A DNA stretch of 64,000 nucleotides from Saururus chinensis (GCA_035235625.1 CP141148.1:22941057-23005056); one strand, 5' to 3'; positions 34,765 through 47,004 are shown, numbered from the stretch's first letter. Notes: generated by a model from the letters alone, not told the origin. Numbers and translations: made by a program.

Positions 34765-36352
34765 ATGGATACATCAAATAATTCAATGAATGAACATGGA
34801 GGTTTGGGTAATCCTATGAATCATCCACCATTGTTTGATGGTCTAAATTTTTCATATTAGAAGAATAGGATGAGAGCTTTTAATCAAGAACTTGATGGCA
34901 ATGCCTTAAAAGTGGTGATTAAAGGTTAGAATCCTACAATGACCAATGACAAGATGGAAATTCAATCTTAAAAGATGAGAGTGAATGGGATAAAAATGAA
35001 ACAAAACATGCACATCAAAAAGTAAGGCCCTTAGTGCATTGTTCAACGTTGTAAAAAAATCACAACATAGGCTAATCCCAAATTGCATAATCGCCAAGGT
35101 TGCATAGGAAAAACTTATGAAGTATAATAAGGGAAATAAGGATGTCAAACTATCTAAGTTACAAATAATTACCCTTGGATTTGAAAACATGATAATTAGT
35201 TAAGATAAAACTATTTTTGAATATTATGCTAAGATAACAGACATAGTTATCACTTGTTATCAATTAGGGGAGCTCATTTCATATTACCTAGCTATGAGAA
35301 AACTATTAAGATCCTTGTCCTTCATATTCAAACTTAAGGTGACAACAATTAATGAATCTAAAAAGATAGACACCTTAGACATTGAGGAGCTGGTTGGAAA
35401 CCTTAGAACTTTTGAGATTCAAGAAGAATCTTATAAAAATAAAAAAAAATTATTTGAAAAATTCAAGGGAAAACAAATTGCCCTTAAAGTATCTGAGAAA
35501 ACTTCCAAAAATAATAAAGATTTAAACACCTCTGAAGAATGTGAGGATGTTGAAGAATTGTTGTTTTTGTTAGCCAAAAACATCAAGAAATTTATTAATA
35601 TCTCATAACTTTAGGTTTGGGAATAAGGGTAAAAATTCAGGGAAGAGACAAGGGGATAGGAAAGAAGAGAAGAAAAATAAATAAGAGGAAAAGAATATAA
35701 ATTATTTTGAATGTGGTAAGTTAGGTCATTTTGCTGCTCATTGTTCTAACAATAATTCTGATAATTCTTCTGATGATAAGCCTAAGAAATCAAAGAGGTG
35801 TGGTAACAAGAGAAAGGGAAACCAACAACTTACTTTAATTAGAGTTCTTCTTATGAAGATGAGATCAGTAACAATACTACCTTCCATGCAAATGTAAAGG
35901 AAGATAGTTATGGAGAAGAGTCTCATGAGTCCACTTCTCTTGAAGAGAACTCAGAATTTGTTTGATTTTATGAGTACAAAGGGTTCTTCCAACACTTCTT
36001 AGGTTTGACTAGGAAAACCAAAAGCCTTAAGAGAGAGTTGAAAAAGAAGGATGATAAATTAGCCTTGTCTTCTCAAGAGGCAAATAGGTTAGTGGAGTTG
36101 AACATCAAACTTGAGTGAGAGGTGAGTGACCTTGCGAAAGAGAAGTCTACTACTCTCAATAGAGAACTCCTATCCTCTAAAAAGAAGTTAGATGGATTTA
36201 AGAGTAGGAAGAAGTTGGAAACCATGTTGGGCATTGGTCAAAGAAACCAGATGGGTTTAGGTTTTAAGAACTATTTGACTACACCCTTAGCAAAACCTAC
36301 TATCTTTGTGAAGGCTAAAGAGAGTGAAAAACACCCTAAGATAGTGCCCAAC
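34765..36352 (+). pseudogene. Ty1-copia-type gag of copy D
   Basis: Starts at ATG 34765 (MDTSNNSMNEHGGLGNPMNH). It shows the copia gag signature PPLFDGLNFSY near 34830, an open C-terminal half at 35294-35608, and a zinc knuckle NYFECGKLGHFAAHCS at about 35701-35748 that keeps CGKxGHxxxxC but has tyrosine for the first cysteine. The frame runs on at 36122-36352 (GLGFKNYLTTPLAKPTIFVK). In-frame stops and frameshifts are present (for example TAG at about 34858). It is split at 36352 by a solo LTR and continues at 37273-37313. Against the copy at 6227 it shows where insertions interrupt that one. Confidence 0.85.
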
Positions 36353-37277
36353 TATCACGGGCACGAAGCTTTGCCTAGCGTCCACACTCGTGATGGCCTG
36401 GTTGCACTGTGCAACCAGCAGCCACTCTCTTCCCTTCCCACTCGTATGCGCAAGGAAAAACAAAACAAAACAACCAACACAACCAACCTGCAACACAAGT
36501 CCGACTTGGTGCAAGGGTCTCCGCCCAAGCTATGTAAATCAATCCAGCATGAAGTACACAAGCAAGGAGATGGCTGGGCCGAACCACCAAGGCTGAGAAC
36601 TCTCCTCCCTTTCTCCCTGGTTCGCTGTGCAGGAAGATCAGAGCTTTTTCATCAACTAATCAGCCTGGCCGCCCCATACCTTCTCCTTATATAGACTCAG
36701 TTATAGGCTGGCCGTCCTAGCTCTACTAGGAGTACAAAACCCACCTAATACAAGTGTTCTCACCCTGTCCAACTCTCAGCCCAAAACCATTCCGGGATTG
36801 CACAGATTAGGAGTCCTTCGCGAGTCCGTCTTCCGCTAGAAGTCCTCCTCCAACCTGCCTCCAAGAGTCAGCCAAACAAAGGGAACTAGCCAACCAACTC
36901 CCAGCCATCCTAGGAGTGTAGCCAGCATGCATGTACGAGTCCTATCCGCCTTAGGAGTCTGCTGCCCAGTCTCCTACTCCAACTAGGAATGCCCCCAACC
37001 AACATCGTTGAATCCTATCCGCCTTAGGAGTCCTCCCCTAAGTCCAAGCAGCGCTCCGCTTCGCCGCTAGAGTCCCGCCCGCGCTAGGACTCCTACCCAG
37101 CCTGCTCCGCAAGGCGAGTAGCTCGTCCGGAACACCTCCCGCGCTGTCCCAGCATCCCTCCGTGCCCAAGGGGCTGTCTAGGCTGTCCGCTGCCTAGCAA
37201 AACTCAGCTGTCCACAGCCAAGTATGGGGGTAGCCGCCCCCTTTCCGCATCCGTCAAGTTTAGGGGGTAACACCAAC
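36348..37277 (+). mobile_element. Solo LTR of 920 bp with CCAAC target duplications
   Basis: The element at 36353-37272 starts TATCACGGGC and ends GGGGGTAACA, flanked by CCAAC at 36348-36352 and 37273-37277. Removing it restores GTGCCCAACCCACCTAGG, matching 18378-18395 of the other gag. A canonical TG start is mutated to TA. TATATA at about 36688 in a CTCCTTATATAGACTC context is a plausible LTR promoter. It is richer in GC than its surroundings. Overlapping frames in it are not conserved proteins that I recognise. Confidence 0.85.
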
Positions 37278-37313
37278 CCACCTAGGTCAAAAGGGAAACA
37301 ATCAGGGTAGGTT
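37273..37313 (+). pseudogene. Gag of copy D, final remnant
   Basis: CCACCTAGGTCAAAAGGGAA matches the gag at 18387-18410. Similarity ends at about 37313, where CAGGGGTGGAGCCAC begins. Confidence 0.7.
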
Positions 37314-38159
37314 CTAGTATTGTGCAGGGGTGGAGCCACATTCAATAGGGCCCCCTTATATATTTTTTACAAACTATAAGGGGTATGCATGTAAATAAAC
37401 AAACCCCCCTTAATAAATCAGCCTTGCCCCTCCCCTTCACCCTCCTACACTGACAATCACAACCCCAGATGACCTAAACGACTAAACATTCTCATTTGCC
37501 CCATCCAGTCATGGGCCCATGGAGTCCGCCATCCTCTGATTGCCGCTCCTAACTTTGCACGGAGAGATTCTCCTTCACCGAATTTCTTCCTCAGCTTTAG
37601 AAGCACGATGATGATTCATGGGTGACCTATGAACGCTATTCATTTCCTCTCTCTCAAGTCTCAACCAACCCTTTCTCGTCTTTGTGTAGTGGAGGTCGGA
37701 GGGATGGAGGCCGGAAGCTCTTATCACTCATCAATCATCGACTCATCATCTCTGGAGCTTAACTTGCTTGAACCCAATATGGCTTTTAAAAATATTAAGC
37801 ATCTTCTCTAATAGCGCTGTTTGAGGTAGCCTAAGAAGACAAATTTTTGCTGCTTTAATTATCACCTATGTTTCCTCTTTAAATCTTTTGGCTTCCCAGT
37901 TTCTGCTATTTTGTTTTGTGAAAGATTGTGTAAGATAAAATTTGGTTTTCACTTATAGGAAAAAATCAACACTAAATTTATTAATTTCTTTAGTAGTTGT
38001 TTCCTTTTGAATTGCTTATTGGCTAGCCTGTATGGTAATGCATCATGTGCATTGATCAAATTATTTTCTTTGTCATTATTCACGGGGTTCTCTCAGTTTT
38101 GCTCATGCTTGTTTGATGTTTCCATGATGACTACATGTTGAGCTATTATGTTATGCTTG
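37314..38159. other. Unassigned stretch beginning with an hAT-like end
   Basis: Begins CAGGGGTGGAGCCAC near 37315, a form common at the ends of plant hAT-type miniature elements, but I found no matching complementary end. The rest holds only short frames. Confidence 0.4.
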
Positions 38160-38727
38160 CACTAGTAGAAAAAAGGTTATTAGCGACGCTCTAATATTCC
38201 TTAAAGCATCGCTAATGAATATTAGTGACGCATAAAAAAAATCGCTAAATGCATCGAAAAAAGACCAGTCGCTATTCCTCATTGGCAACGCATATGAGAA
38301 AATGTCGCTAATAGTCTGCTATTAGCGACGTTGTTTTTACGCCACTAATTATTTTCCTTTTACAAGGCTCTAGTAAGTGTGGCTAATTGTATTTTATTAG
38401 TGAGTTTTCTTCTAAGCATTGCTAATAATTAATTATCAGTGACACTTGTATATGCATCACTAATAATAAAAATAATAAAGAAATATTAGCGACGCTTTTA
38501 AAATCATCACTGATAAAGAAAAAATAAAAAAATATTAATTAGCATTGTTTTAAAAAAGCATCGCTAATAAAAAAATATTTAAAAAAGAAATATTTTGTAT
38601 TAGTGGCGATTTATCAAGAGTCGTCAATGCGTAAAAAATAAAAAACTAATATAAAAGACATTAGCGACACATTTTAAAAAAATTCCCACCCGAGGCGGGA
38701 TGACTGGTGGGGCCCCAGAGCCAGGCA
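38160..38727 (+). mobile_element. CACTA (En/Spm-type) transposon, left terminal region
   Basis: Starts CACTAGTAGAAAAAAGG, the terminal motif of plant CACTA elements. It is followed by many direct and inverted copies of a subterminal motif of the form ATTAGCGACGC / GCGTCGCTAAT (near 38200, 38226, 38330, 38486 and 38655). Transposase binds such motifs. No transposase coding is visible and the opposite end was not found with confidence. The element may continue to about 40100, where CGACACTT motifs recur. Confidence 0.75.
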
Positions 38728-39404
38728 ATAGGGGTGTTCACGGACAAATACGGACATGGACAGAGGTATGTCTGCGTCCGTCCGCCAATTAGTTAAGTGT
38801 TGTCCGCGTCTGTCCGTGTCCGCTAATGTCCATAGCATCTATTGTCCAAGTCCGTCCGTCACGGACACGGACAGACGCGGACAATTAAGCCAAATCCCTA
38901 TTTTTACATGTACAGTCCTTATGTAGCATGTTAGAACTGCCCTAACATGCTACATAAGGTCTGTATTTATATTTTTACATGTACAGTCCTTATGTAGCAT
39001 GTTAGGACTGTCCTAACATGCTACATAAGGTCTGTATTTATAGTTTTACCTAAAAAATACATATACAAAATGCTAAAATAAGTTAAAAATCACCCATAAT
39101 TAAACAATACTAAAATTTTAAAATTCTTATCATCAATTATAACAAAAACAAAGTCTTTTTTGTAATTAAGTCAACTATAACTATCAAGTACTTAATATAA
39201 TCATAATCCAATTTTTCAATTAGGTGGTGGACGTGGACGTCCACGGACAACAGTTTGTCCGCGTCCGCAGGCACCTACAAGGACGGACAAATTTAATGGT
39301 CCGTGTCCACGTCCGCCCCAGACTAAAAAATTTGTCCGCTCTATGTATTTATGGACACGAACACGGAAGGACAAGCGGACATTGGACGTCCGTGAACACC
39401 CCTA
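38728..39404. mobile_element. hAT-type miniature element (677 bp) inside the CACTA element
   Basis: The ends TAGGGGTGTTCACGGAC (from 38729) and GTCCGTGAACACCCCTA (to 39404) are perfect 17-base inverted repeats. Flanking 8-base sequences GCCAGGCA (38720-38727) and GCCAAGCA (39405-39412) differ at one base, as expected for an hAT target duplication that has aged. The subterminal regions are packed with GGACACGGACA / TGTCCGTGTCC motifs. No transposase frame is present, so it depends on a partner element. Confidence 0.9.
38917..39030. repeat. Two tandem copies of an 18 bp-arm hairpin
   Basis: CCTTATGTAGCATGTTAG (38917-38934) pairs with CTAACATGCTACATAAGG (38942-38959) across seven bases. The arrangement repeats 71 bases later (38988-39005 with 39013-39030). 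Both lie in the centre of the hAT-type element. Confidence 0.95.
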
Positions 39405-39960
39405 GCCAAGCACCCATCCTCCGGCAAGGGTGGTGGGGGGGTAAACAGGGAGGGGTGACCGGGGAGTGGGAGGAGGAGGGGGAGCTGGATTATGGCCCCT
39501 AGAGCCCCCTCCTCCTGTCAAATAGAGGGGAGGAGGGGGGAGGGTGATCAGGGGGAGCTGGAATCAAGCAGGGAGCGGGAAGGAGCCAAAATCCGGCGGG
39601 GAGTGGGATTCCGGCCCCTAGACCCCCCTCGTTCGGTCAGAGAGAGGGGAGGAGTAGTGGGCCGAAAAACAAGGGGGAGGGGGTGACCGAGGAGTGGGAG
39701 CCAAAGCCCCCTCCTCTAGTCGAACTGAGGGAAAGAAGGGAGGCAAAAAATAGAGGGAGTGGGGGAGGGGGTGACCCGGGAGCCGAATTTCGGCCCCCAA
39801 AGCCCCCTCCTCTGATCGGATAGAGGGCAGGAGGGGGTGGGCGGAAAACAAGGGTTACTGAGGAGAGGGGGGAGAAGGGGGAGCCGGATTCCAGTAGATA
39901 GAGGAATGGGAAGGGGGGGGGGATTTAAACACGGCCGGGCAAAAATTTTGCCCAGCCACA
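39405..39960. repeat. G-rich minisatellite-like block
   Basis: Strongly purine-rich plus strand with about four diverged units of 100-150 bases. Each holds a GGCCCC(T/C)A(G/A)AGCCCCCTCCTC-like element followed by GAGGGGAGGAGGGGG. Long frames here on both strands are composition artefacts. It probably belongs to the CACTA element. Confidence 0.75.
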
Positions 39961-40000
39961 CGCGGGAAAACATGCGACCAATTTTTGCCAGCTTTTTTTA

Positions 40001-40027
40001 TTTGCGACACTTTTAAAGTGTCGCAAA
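40001..40027. repeat. Near-perfect 27 bp palindrome
   Basis: TTTGCGACACTTTTAAAGTG plus TCGCAAA reads almost the same on both strands. It resembles the CGAC subterminal motifs of the CACTA element and may mark its other side. Confidence 0.8.
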
Positions 40028-40099
40028 TTATGTTTTTTGCAACGTTTGTAAATAAATGTCACAATAAGCATAACATTAGCAAAGTTTGTATATAAAGGT

Positions 40100-43000
40100 C
40101 CCTAAAAATAAAAGAGAGATAGAGAGAGGGAGAAAGTGTGAAGAGAGAAGGTAGAGAGAGGGGCAGTGAGTGAGGAGTAAGGAGAGAGAAAAGTGAAATC
40201 TTATGGTGAAATTTTCACGTATGGCTTTAACTTGAATTTCATTGTCTTAAATCTTCAATACCACATGTTCACTTTACCTTATTAGACAACCCTAAAAAAT
40301 CTAAAATACAAAGTGTATTCTCCTTTCACACATAGTAGTGCTATTGTCATAAAATTTGTTAATACATACAATCCTCTACATAACCCAGCCCTTCTTAGCA
40401 CAAATCCACATGGGAGTCATGAATCCACATTAGTGTGCACACTATGGCCCAATGAAGGCTAGTAGCAGTTTGCCGAGAACTACCTTCAATTAGTACATAT
40501 CTTTTTGTGGGATCAGTACACCATTCGTTCTGTACAGACCCTCCCATGGGGATCAGTACATAATCACAGAAGTGATCTTTTGTTGATTACTGGTGACCAC
40601 TTCACTGTGTAGTCATTCAGTACATCCCCTCCTTGGGGATCAATACAGCTTTCATTCAGTACAACCCCTTTTTTGGGATCAGCATACTGTTATGGCATCA
40701 ACAAGCCACCTTGTAGCTAGCTCTGGTCCCCTTCCTATCGGACACTTTATCATGACCCTAGGTTCTCATCCCCAAACAAAGTTAACCTCACTAGCCCAAC
40801 CAATCAAAGTGCTTCGTTTGAGCTACAACCCCTTTCATTGATTCCACATTCTAAGGTAATTTGATTATTACCTCGGTCCCCCTATAGACCCCATTCATTT
40901 TATCTCTATAGGGTAATTTACTCCTTTTCTACAATCTCATTATCATTATCTTTAATTGTTTCCTCTTGTTTCACCTAGGAGCACATCATGCATGTTCTCT
41001 GTATTTTTTGTTCGCGTACTATTGATAATTTGACACCCATGTGATCATGTTAAAGGTCTTGTTGAACCCCACAATGAACATCTCAACGCCCGTCGGAAGT
41101 TTACAAGATACTTGTCAAATCCCTCTCCAATGTTGATCTTGGCATAATTCTTATTTATAAGTCTTAATTTGATTCAGTAGACCATAAGTCGAGGTCTCAT
41201 CCTTTATTTCCTACCTTCGATAGACCTCTCGACAGGTAGAAGGATTTGACTACTGAAACCCGTCAATGGGTTGAAGAGGTCTATCGACCCCCTTTGGGCA
41301 TCACATAATCTTATTGAAAAAACTGACGTATGCTCTTGTCAGTATACCTTTTCTAACGAAAGGTCTTATCTTGGTAAATTACTCATAAAGTCCACACAAG
41401 TTATATTTTTAGACAAATTTAACCTCTCATTTTTTTCTTCTTTCTTCCGTCTCTTTTTCTTTTTCAAAATGGTTTCAGCTCAACGGAGTTAACTTTTTCT
41501 TAGGGAGGATCTGTTCATATTTTAGATTGCCCTAAAGTCTATTTTATATTTTAAGACAAAACTATCCTTATTTTCTCTCACTTTCTTTTATTTTTCCTCT
41601 TCTTCTTCATTCCTTCACCCACTTTACCTTCACTATGATTGCCACTGCATCCTAAAAGTTAACCTCTTCTTAATATTTTTTTTGCTTTCTCCCCCAATAG
41701 TCTACCCATTACCTCCGCCTCCGCCTCTGCCGTCGGCACTACACTTCCCCTTCAATCTCTCTACTCTTACCCCTTCTTCCTCTTCTCCCCCTTTTTTTTT
41801 TTCGTTGGCCGCACCCAGGTTCAAACATTAATAAGCTACATATGGATCAAAGGGTTCTCCTCCATGTGGTTTTATTTTCTACAACACCAAATTGTAGTGA
41901 CCTCCATTAATGGTGTTTTGAGCTTTGGATGCCATGAAAAATTTTGATTTTTGCCTTCTACTCTAAATAACTATGACGATTGAGCTCATAGACCTCTTAA
42001 AAATCATAAAACCTTTATTGGATTTCACGGGTTTTCAAAAAAGATTTTTTTTCAACGAAATCGAACATTGCAGGACACTACTCGAGTACCTCGCATCAAC
42101 CAGAATTTATTTACTCTCATTTTATATAACAAAGAAAGTAAATATTTATTTTTTTTGTAACATACAAAGACACAAAATATGTAACACTTTATGTTAAACA
42201 CTCTTTTTCTAAGTTAATTGGAGAGTGCAATAATAAACTTCCAACCAACTACTCCTTTTCACGACAAACTTGAGCTTTCACGGCTTCGACCCACATTTTC
42301 TCTTGTGCTCTTCAACTTTATATGTCATCGTTAGAATATAGTCTATGTTTCAGGACGACGACCCAAAATCCTTCCACCATGCTTGATAATTATTGTCTGA
42401 TTTGCGACTCTAAGAAGAAGAAAACCAATTTCTCTCGCTAAAATGAGATGACAAAGGTCAATTAGCTTGTAAGCCCCAAATTATATGGTTAACTGTATAT
42501 TGACTTTTTAATTGAACGTTTGCAATGGTTGTGTTCTGATTTTTATGCAATTTATGAGGCCCCGGGCCAAATTTTCACTATGAACATTATACTCTAATAT
42601 AAAATGGATAGAATTGAGATAATTTTTGGACTTAAGGTGATGAAATGGTATAGACCATGTGATCTATAGCCAAAAGATGGAGGTCCAGATGCACAAGATG
42701 ATAATAATATTTAGAATGCAATGTTCGAAGCAAGAGATCCCCAGAGTCATGTTGTAGGATTATTGGGAAATGAAGTAGAAGTTGATAAACAATAATGAAA
42801 GGGTATTTTTGTCTTAATAAAAATTTAAGAGTTAATGTCAAATTAATGACTTTTCTTGTAGTTAGTGCCAAAAACCCCAATCTTATTCTTTCCCCCCTTA
42901 ATGGTCCTCTTATAGTATTCGATGAATTCCTTCCTTAATTCATCTTATCTTCCTCTTACAAATCATTGTAGTTCAGTTCGACAGCTTCCTCGACCATCAG

Positions 43001-44095
43001 GAGCCCGTCTGACTTAAATCTTGATAGGTCTCTTGACAAGTTGAAGGACCTATCGAAGGTTCTTACAGTCACTTTCTAATGACTAATTCTCCAATTAAAA
43101 CACAATAATCTTGCTTTCTCATAATTCTCTACCATTCTCAGTCTGAGAAGCATATTTTCCTCTTAAAAGATATTTAGATCATACCGTATCCAATTATTCA
43201 ATTATACATAAGACGATTTACATATTATTGTTATTAATGCATAACCTATTACTAAATCCATCATTCTAAATCTTTTTAATATTGTTAAGAGCATCAAGAC
43301 TCAATAACTATTTATAGGTAACAATCCTACCTTAAAGAGATCAATCATATAACTTTCTCTTCTGTGTTTTCTTGCCAATTCAGTGTTGAAATTCCTTTGT
43401 TTTTATAAGAGAAGGAAACCCACCAAGGGAAGAACCTTTGTGAGTTAGTTCTGTCGACAAGCCTTCGACGTATGGTCCTAAAGAAACCTTTGTGAGACAA
43501 TTCTGTCAATAAGCATTCGACGTGTCTAAGGTCCTATAAACTGGTTGTTTGATGTGTCCAAGAGCCCGTCTTTAGAATCCCTTTAGAACTTCAAACATGC
43601 ATTACTTTTCTACCAAATTCATGTTCACACGTTTTTGGGACTATTGAAAAGCTCTAGAAAACTATTCAATGAAATCACTTATGCGTATGTTTCCTAAATT
43701 TTCCCCAGGTAGGGCCGACATTTATTTCACTTTTCCCAAGGTGTAACTTGTGCTCTTGACATCCATTTTTGTATGTTTTTGAGCTCGTTACACTCATCTT
43801 TGAGTGCTCTGCCCAAAATCTATTGGTTGTCTTTTTTGGAAGTTGTGGGTGTTATAAGAGTGGTTTAGAGTGTGTATTTGATGCAAAGGATAATACTATA
43901 ATTCGTTGTTAAGTAGTTTCAGTAGAGACCCCCCCCAATTTCCTTCTTCCTATTGTCCTTATTTATCCCTTCCCTCTCTAATTTCCCCCTCTTCCACTCC
44001 AATCTTTTACTGAAATCACACAGGTTGTCTATCATCTTGGATTTTTGCTATGCAATAATATCTAATTCACATCAAATGAAATGAGCTTCCGAATC
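40100..44095. other. Intergenic DNA, no gene recognised
   Basis: Starts with a GA-rich run (40110-40190), then AT-rich sequence without convincing frames. At 40500-40690 the motif GGGATCAGTACA and a CATTCAGTACA variant recur five or six times. Short related blocks about dissolving 'TCTATCGACC/ACCTATCGA' sequences occur near 41225-41290 and 43010-43070, and a diverged duplication (AACCTTTGTGAG...TTCGACGT) occurs at 43430-43540. Confidence 0.6.
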
Positions 44096-44340
44096 TAGTT
44101 CTAAGAGCTGAGAACCATTCTATTATTGGGACTAAATGGGTTTCAGAAACAACTTGGGTGAGCAAGGAATGATCACTAGGAATAAGACTCGGTTAGTTGC
44201 TCAATGATACAATCATGGGGAAGGAATTGATTATAAAGAAACTTTTTCTATGGTTGCTCAACTTAAAGCTATAACAATGTTACTAGCTTTTGCAAGTTTT
44301 CAAAATTGTACTCTTTTTGTAAAATTCATGGATCCTTTAC
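44096..44340 (+). pseudogene. Ty1-copia reverse transcriptase fragment
   Basis: Reads LVLRAENHSIIGTKWV in one frame, then after a single-base shift FRNNLGEQGMITRNKTRLVA and YKETFSMVAQLKAITMLLAF. These are the opening motifs of the copia reverse transcriptase domain (RVT_2), where GTKWV, K.RLVA.G and ETF.PVA are conserved. A stop follows LVAQ, and the catalytic YVDD region is absent. It is an isolated, decayed fragment from a pol-bearing copia element. Confidence 0.85.
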
Positions 44341-44509
44341 TTCCCATATCATTAAATTTGAAATTTTGATGAATCAGTGAAGTACAAGAATTCCATAATT
44401 CAGTATTGCTTGCTTATTTTGCTCCATTGTATCATTGCTTACCCATTTAGTTTCTTTGAGATCCACTTGACAGAGGAGAATTAGGTAAACAACAATCCCA
44501 ATTGCTTAA

Positions 44510-45607
44510 GGAGCTGTTTGGGTATTGAATGTTTTAAAATGAAAGTAGAATTTTTTAAAATTAATTTAAAAAATTCACCCCTAAATGCGAATTATGGTTT
44601 GTAATGGAAATTTTTTAGAATAAATTTAGATATCGCGTCAAACCCAATTTTAAAACTTTAAATTAATATAACTCTCTCTCCTAAACTCAGATATGCACGC
44701 TTTTTGTACTATTACGCTCCTAAATTCAAGCTCTATCAAACAAGATCCCATAAGAGTATATAATTTTAAACTTTTAAAGTGGGCCTTACCTATTATGACA
44801 CATTTTTTGAAGCTTAAATCAATATAAGAAGTAACCGTCAAAAAAAGAGCGGAATCTGTAGAGCAAAAATCGATAGAATCACCTCATGAGGTAATTTGGT
44901 GATTCTGACTTGAAACGACTTAGGGGTTGTTTGGGTATTAAATCCATTGAAGATTCAATTGATTCAACCTCAATTTAGTAGTGAATTTTTAGAATCCTGT
45001 TTGTGTGTAGAAGCTGTGCTGAATTAAAAAATTCAGCACTGAAGTTAAATTCAGACTGTTTAAAGCCTAAATCGGCCTGAATCAGTAAACCACCTCATGA
45101 GGTGATTCAGTCGATTTAGTCTCCTAATCACTATTTTAAAAATTATAGATTCTATTATTTTTCAATAGTTATCGTTTATATCGATTTGAGCCTCGAAAAA
45201 TGTGTTATATAGGTAGGGCCCACTTTAAAAGTTCAAAATTACCTATCCTTGTGAGATCTTGTTTGATAGAGCTCGAATTTAGAAGTGTAATAGTACCAAG
45301 AACATACATATTTGAGTTCGAGAGAGAGAATTATATTAGTTTAAAGTTTTAAAACTGGGTTTGACATAATATCTGAATTTATTCTAACAAATTTTATTAC
45401 CAAACGTAATTCATATTCGACGGTGAATTTTTAGAATTAATTCGCTACTGAATTAATTCAGTACCCAAACGGCCCCTTAGAATCAATTTCTGTGCAGAAT
45501 TTTTAATTCCGCCTACCTTCAACACACAGACATGATTCCATCAATTTGGGCCGAAATTAGAGTGCAGTTGATTGAAACATTACTAGATTCAACACCCAAA
45601 TAGCCCC
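44510..45607. mobile_element. Tourist-like MITE (outer), TAA target duplications
   Basis: Ends GGAGCTGTTTGGGTATTGAA and TTCAACACCCAAATAGCCCC are inverted repeats with few mismatches, flanked by TAA at 44507-44509 and 45608-45610. Three-base TAA/TTA duplications and GG..CTGTTTGGG ends fit PIF/Harbinger-type MITEs. It is interrupted by a second MITE at 44923-45476. Confidence 0.82.
44923..45476. mobile_element. Tourist-like MITE (inner, 554 bp), TTA target duplications
   Basis: Starts GGGGTTGTTTGGGTA and ends TACCCAAACGGCCCC, flanked by TTA at 44920-44922 and 45477-45479. It is AT-rich with no transposase. It lies inside the outer MITE and is the younger of the two. Confidence 0.85.
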
Positions 45608-45610
45608 TAA

Positions 45611-47004
45611 AAGTGGGCGAGAGGACGGCATGAGAAATTGGGGAAAATGGGTTAATGAAGGTGTGGAGCTTTTCAGCTTGCTTTAATATCCAAGAGGACG
45701 CCCGTTCGAGTTCGAATGCCTTAGATCTACTTCATTACACTACTTATAGAATCGTACCTTTGAAGAATTGAATCCCGTAAAAAAATAACCACAGCTTGTT
45801 CAAAGTTGAATTGGTTTATCATTTATTTTTTGGGGTTCTTCTTAATAAGGACAAGCAACCCAATTAATTTACCAATAGGTCCATAGCAAATTCATATTGT
45901 GCATAATAATATAATTTTCTATCATCCTTTTAAGATAAATTCCCTTGTGAAGCCCATTGTGACTAGTTAGTTAGCCCAAGGACCTCCCAAAACCCTCAGA
46001 CCGATCATAACGTACTTCCTTCTCTAAGAATATAGAAAAAAAGAATTTGTACACCAATATCCACCATAAAAGCCTAAGCTATAATAAATAAAAAGTTATA
46101 CAACTCAGTCTTTCGCTAAGACTTAGTAGTTATCTATATTTTACTATTGTTATAAATAAATAATAATAAAATTATACTATTATATATAATATAATTTTAC
46201 TATAGACCTATTAATAAATATGGATGACCACTAAGTCTTAACGAGAATTTTCTCTAAAGAAACTACTATATGCATGGGTTTGGCATTACCTTACCCCTGA
46301 GAGTTATTTATCCATGTGATTAATAGTGTACACGCTAGCATACGTTAATATCAATTTTGTCGTCACTCTTAAATATTAAAGACTCCCGTACGTGGCTTAT
46401 ACTATCTCATATTAATGCACTAAAGGCCTGACCGACTCAAAAACTGCAATTCCTCTAAAAAGTCTATAATCTACTATGATCCAGACATGTTCATTATCTT
46501 AGAAAGCCTCGTGGTATTCTCCATGCAAGGAAATCAGCACAAGGATTAGCCTCTCGAAACATACGAAGGAGAGTAATAGGTTGGACTCTAATCATATCGT
46601 AAATGTTAACAAACTCAGAAAAGGACAAAAATGGAGGACTTGCCATTCTAAATATTAACTAATTAAAGAAGTTTGTCTCCACCAATAACCGGATAGAAAA
46701 CTTGTCTTAGCTTTAACTTCAGCGAATATGTACGTGGAAATTTATCCACACCAAGCCGCCAAGATTGTCCTTGTAGCGCCGTCTACATTCAATTACAAAA
46801 GACTAGCTAACAGAAGGCTTAGATCATGAGTCTTAGATGATATTTTTCAGCTTGAAAGAAGTAATCTTGAGGTGAAGAGCTGTAGGTGTAGAATCATTTG
46901 AAGACAACTGCTGCAAAGGAGAACCAATTGACGCCATTATCACAAATTTGTCAAATTATAACATGAAGGTGTATGAGTCCTATAGAAAAAACACATGTAA
47001 AATA
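45611..47004. other. Intergenic DNA, no gene recognised
   Basis: AT-rich, with only short frames. A CCCGTTCGAGTTCGAATGCC stretch near 45700 resembles an RNA polymerase III B box, but no tRNA fold surrounds it. Confidence 0.6.

Noticed and set aside
36122-36694. 190-residue open frame
   Set aside because: It is a chance fusion of real gag remnant (to 36352) with the first part of the 920 bp solo LTR.
37620-37815. 60-residue frame near an hAT-like end
   Set aside because: No domain, short and not supported by context.
45690-45725. CGTTCGAGTTCGAATGCC as a tRNA or SINE B box
   Set aside because: No A box at the right distance, no cloverleaf arms and no A-rich tail.
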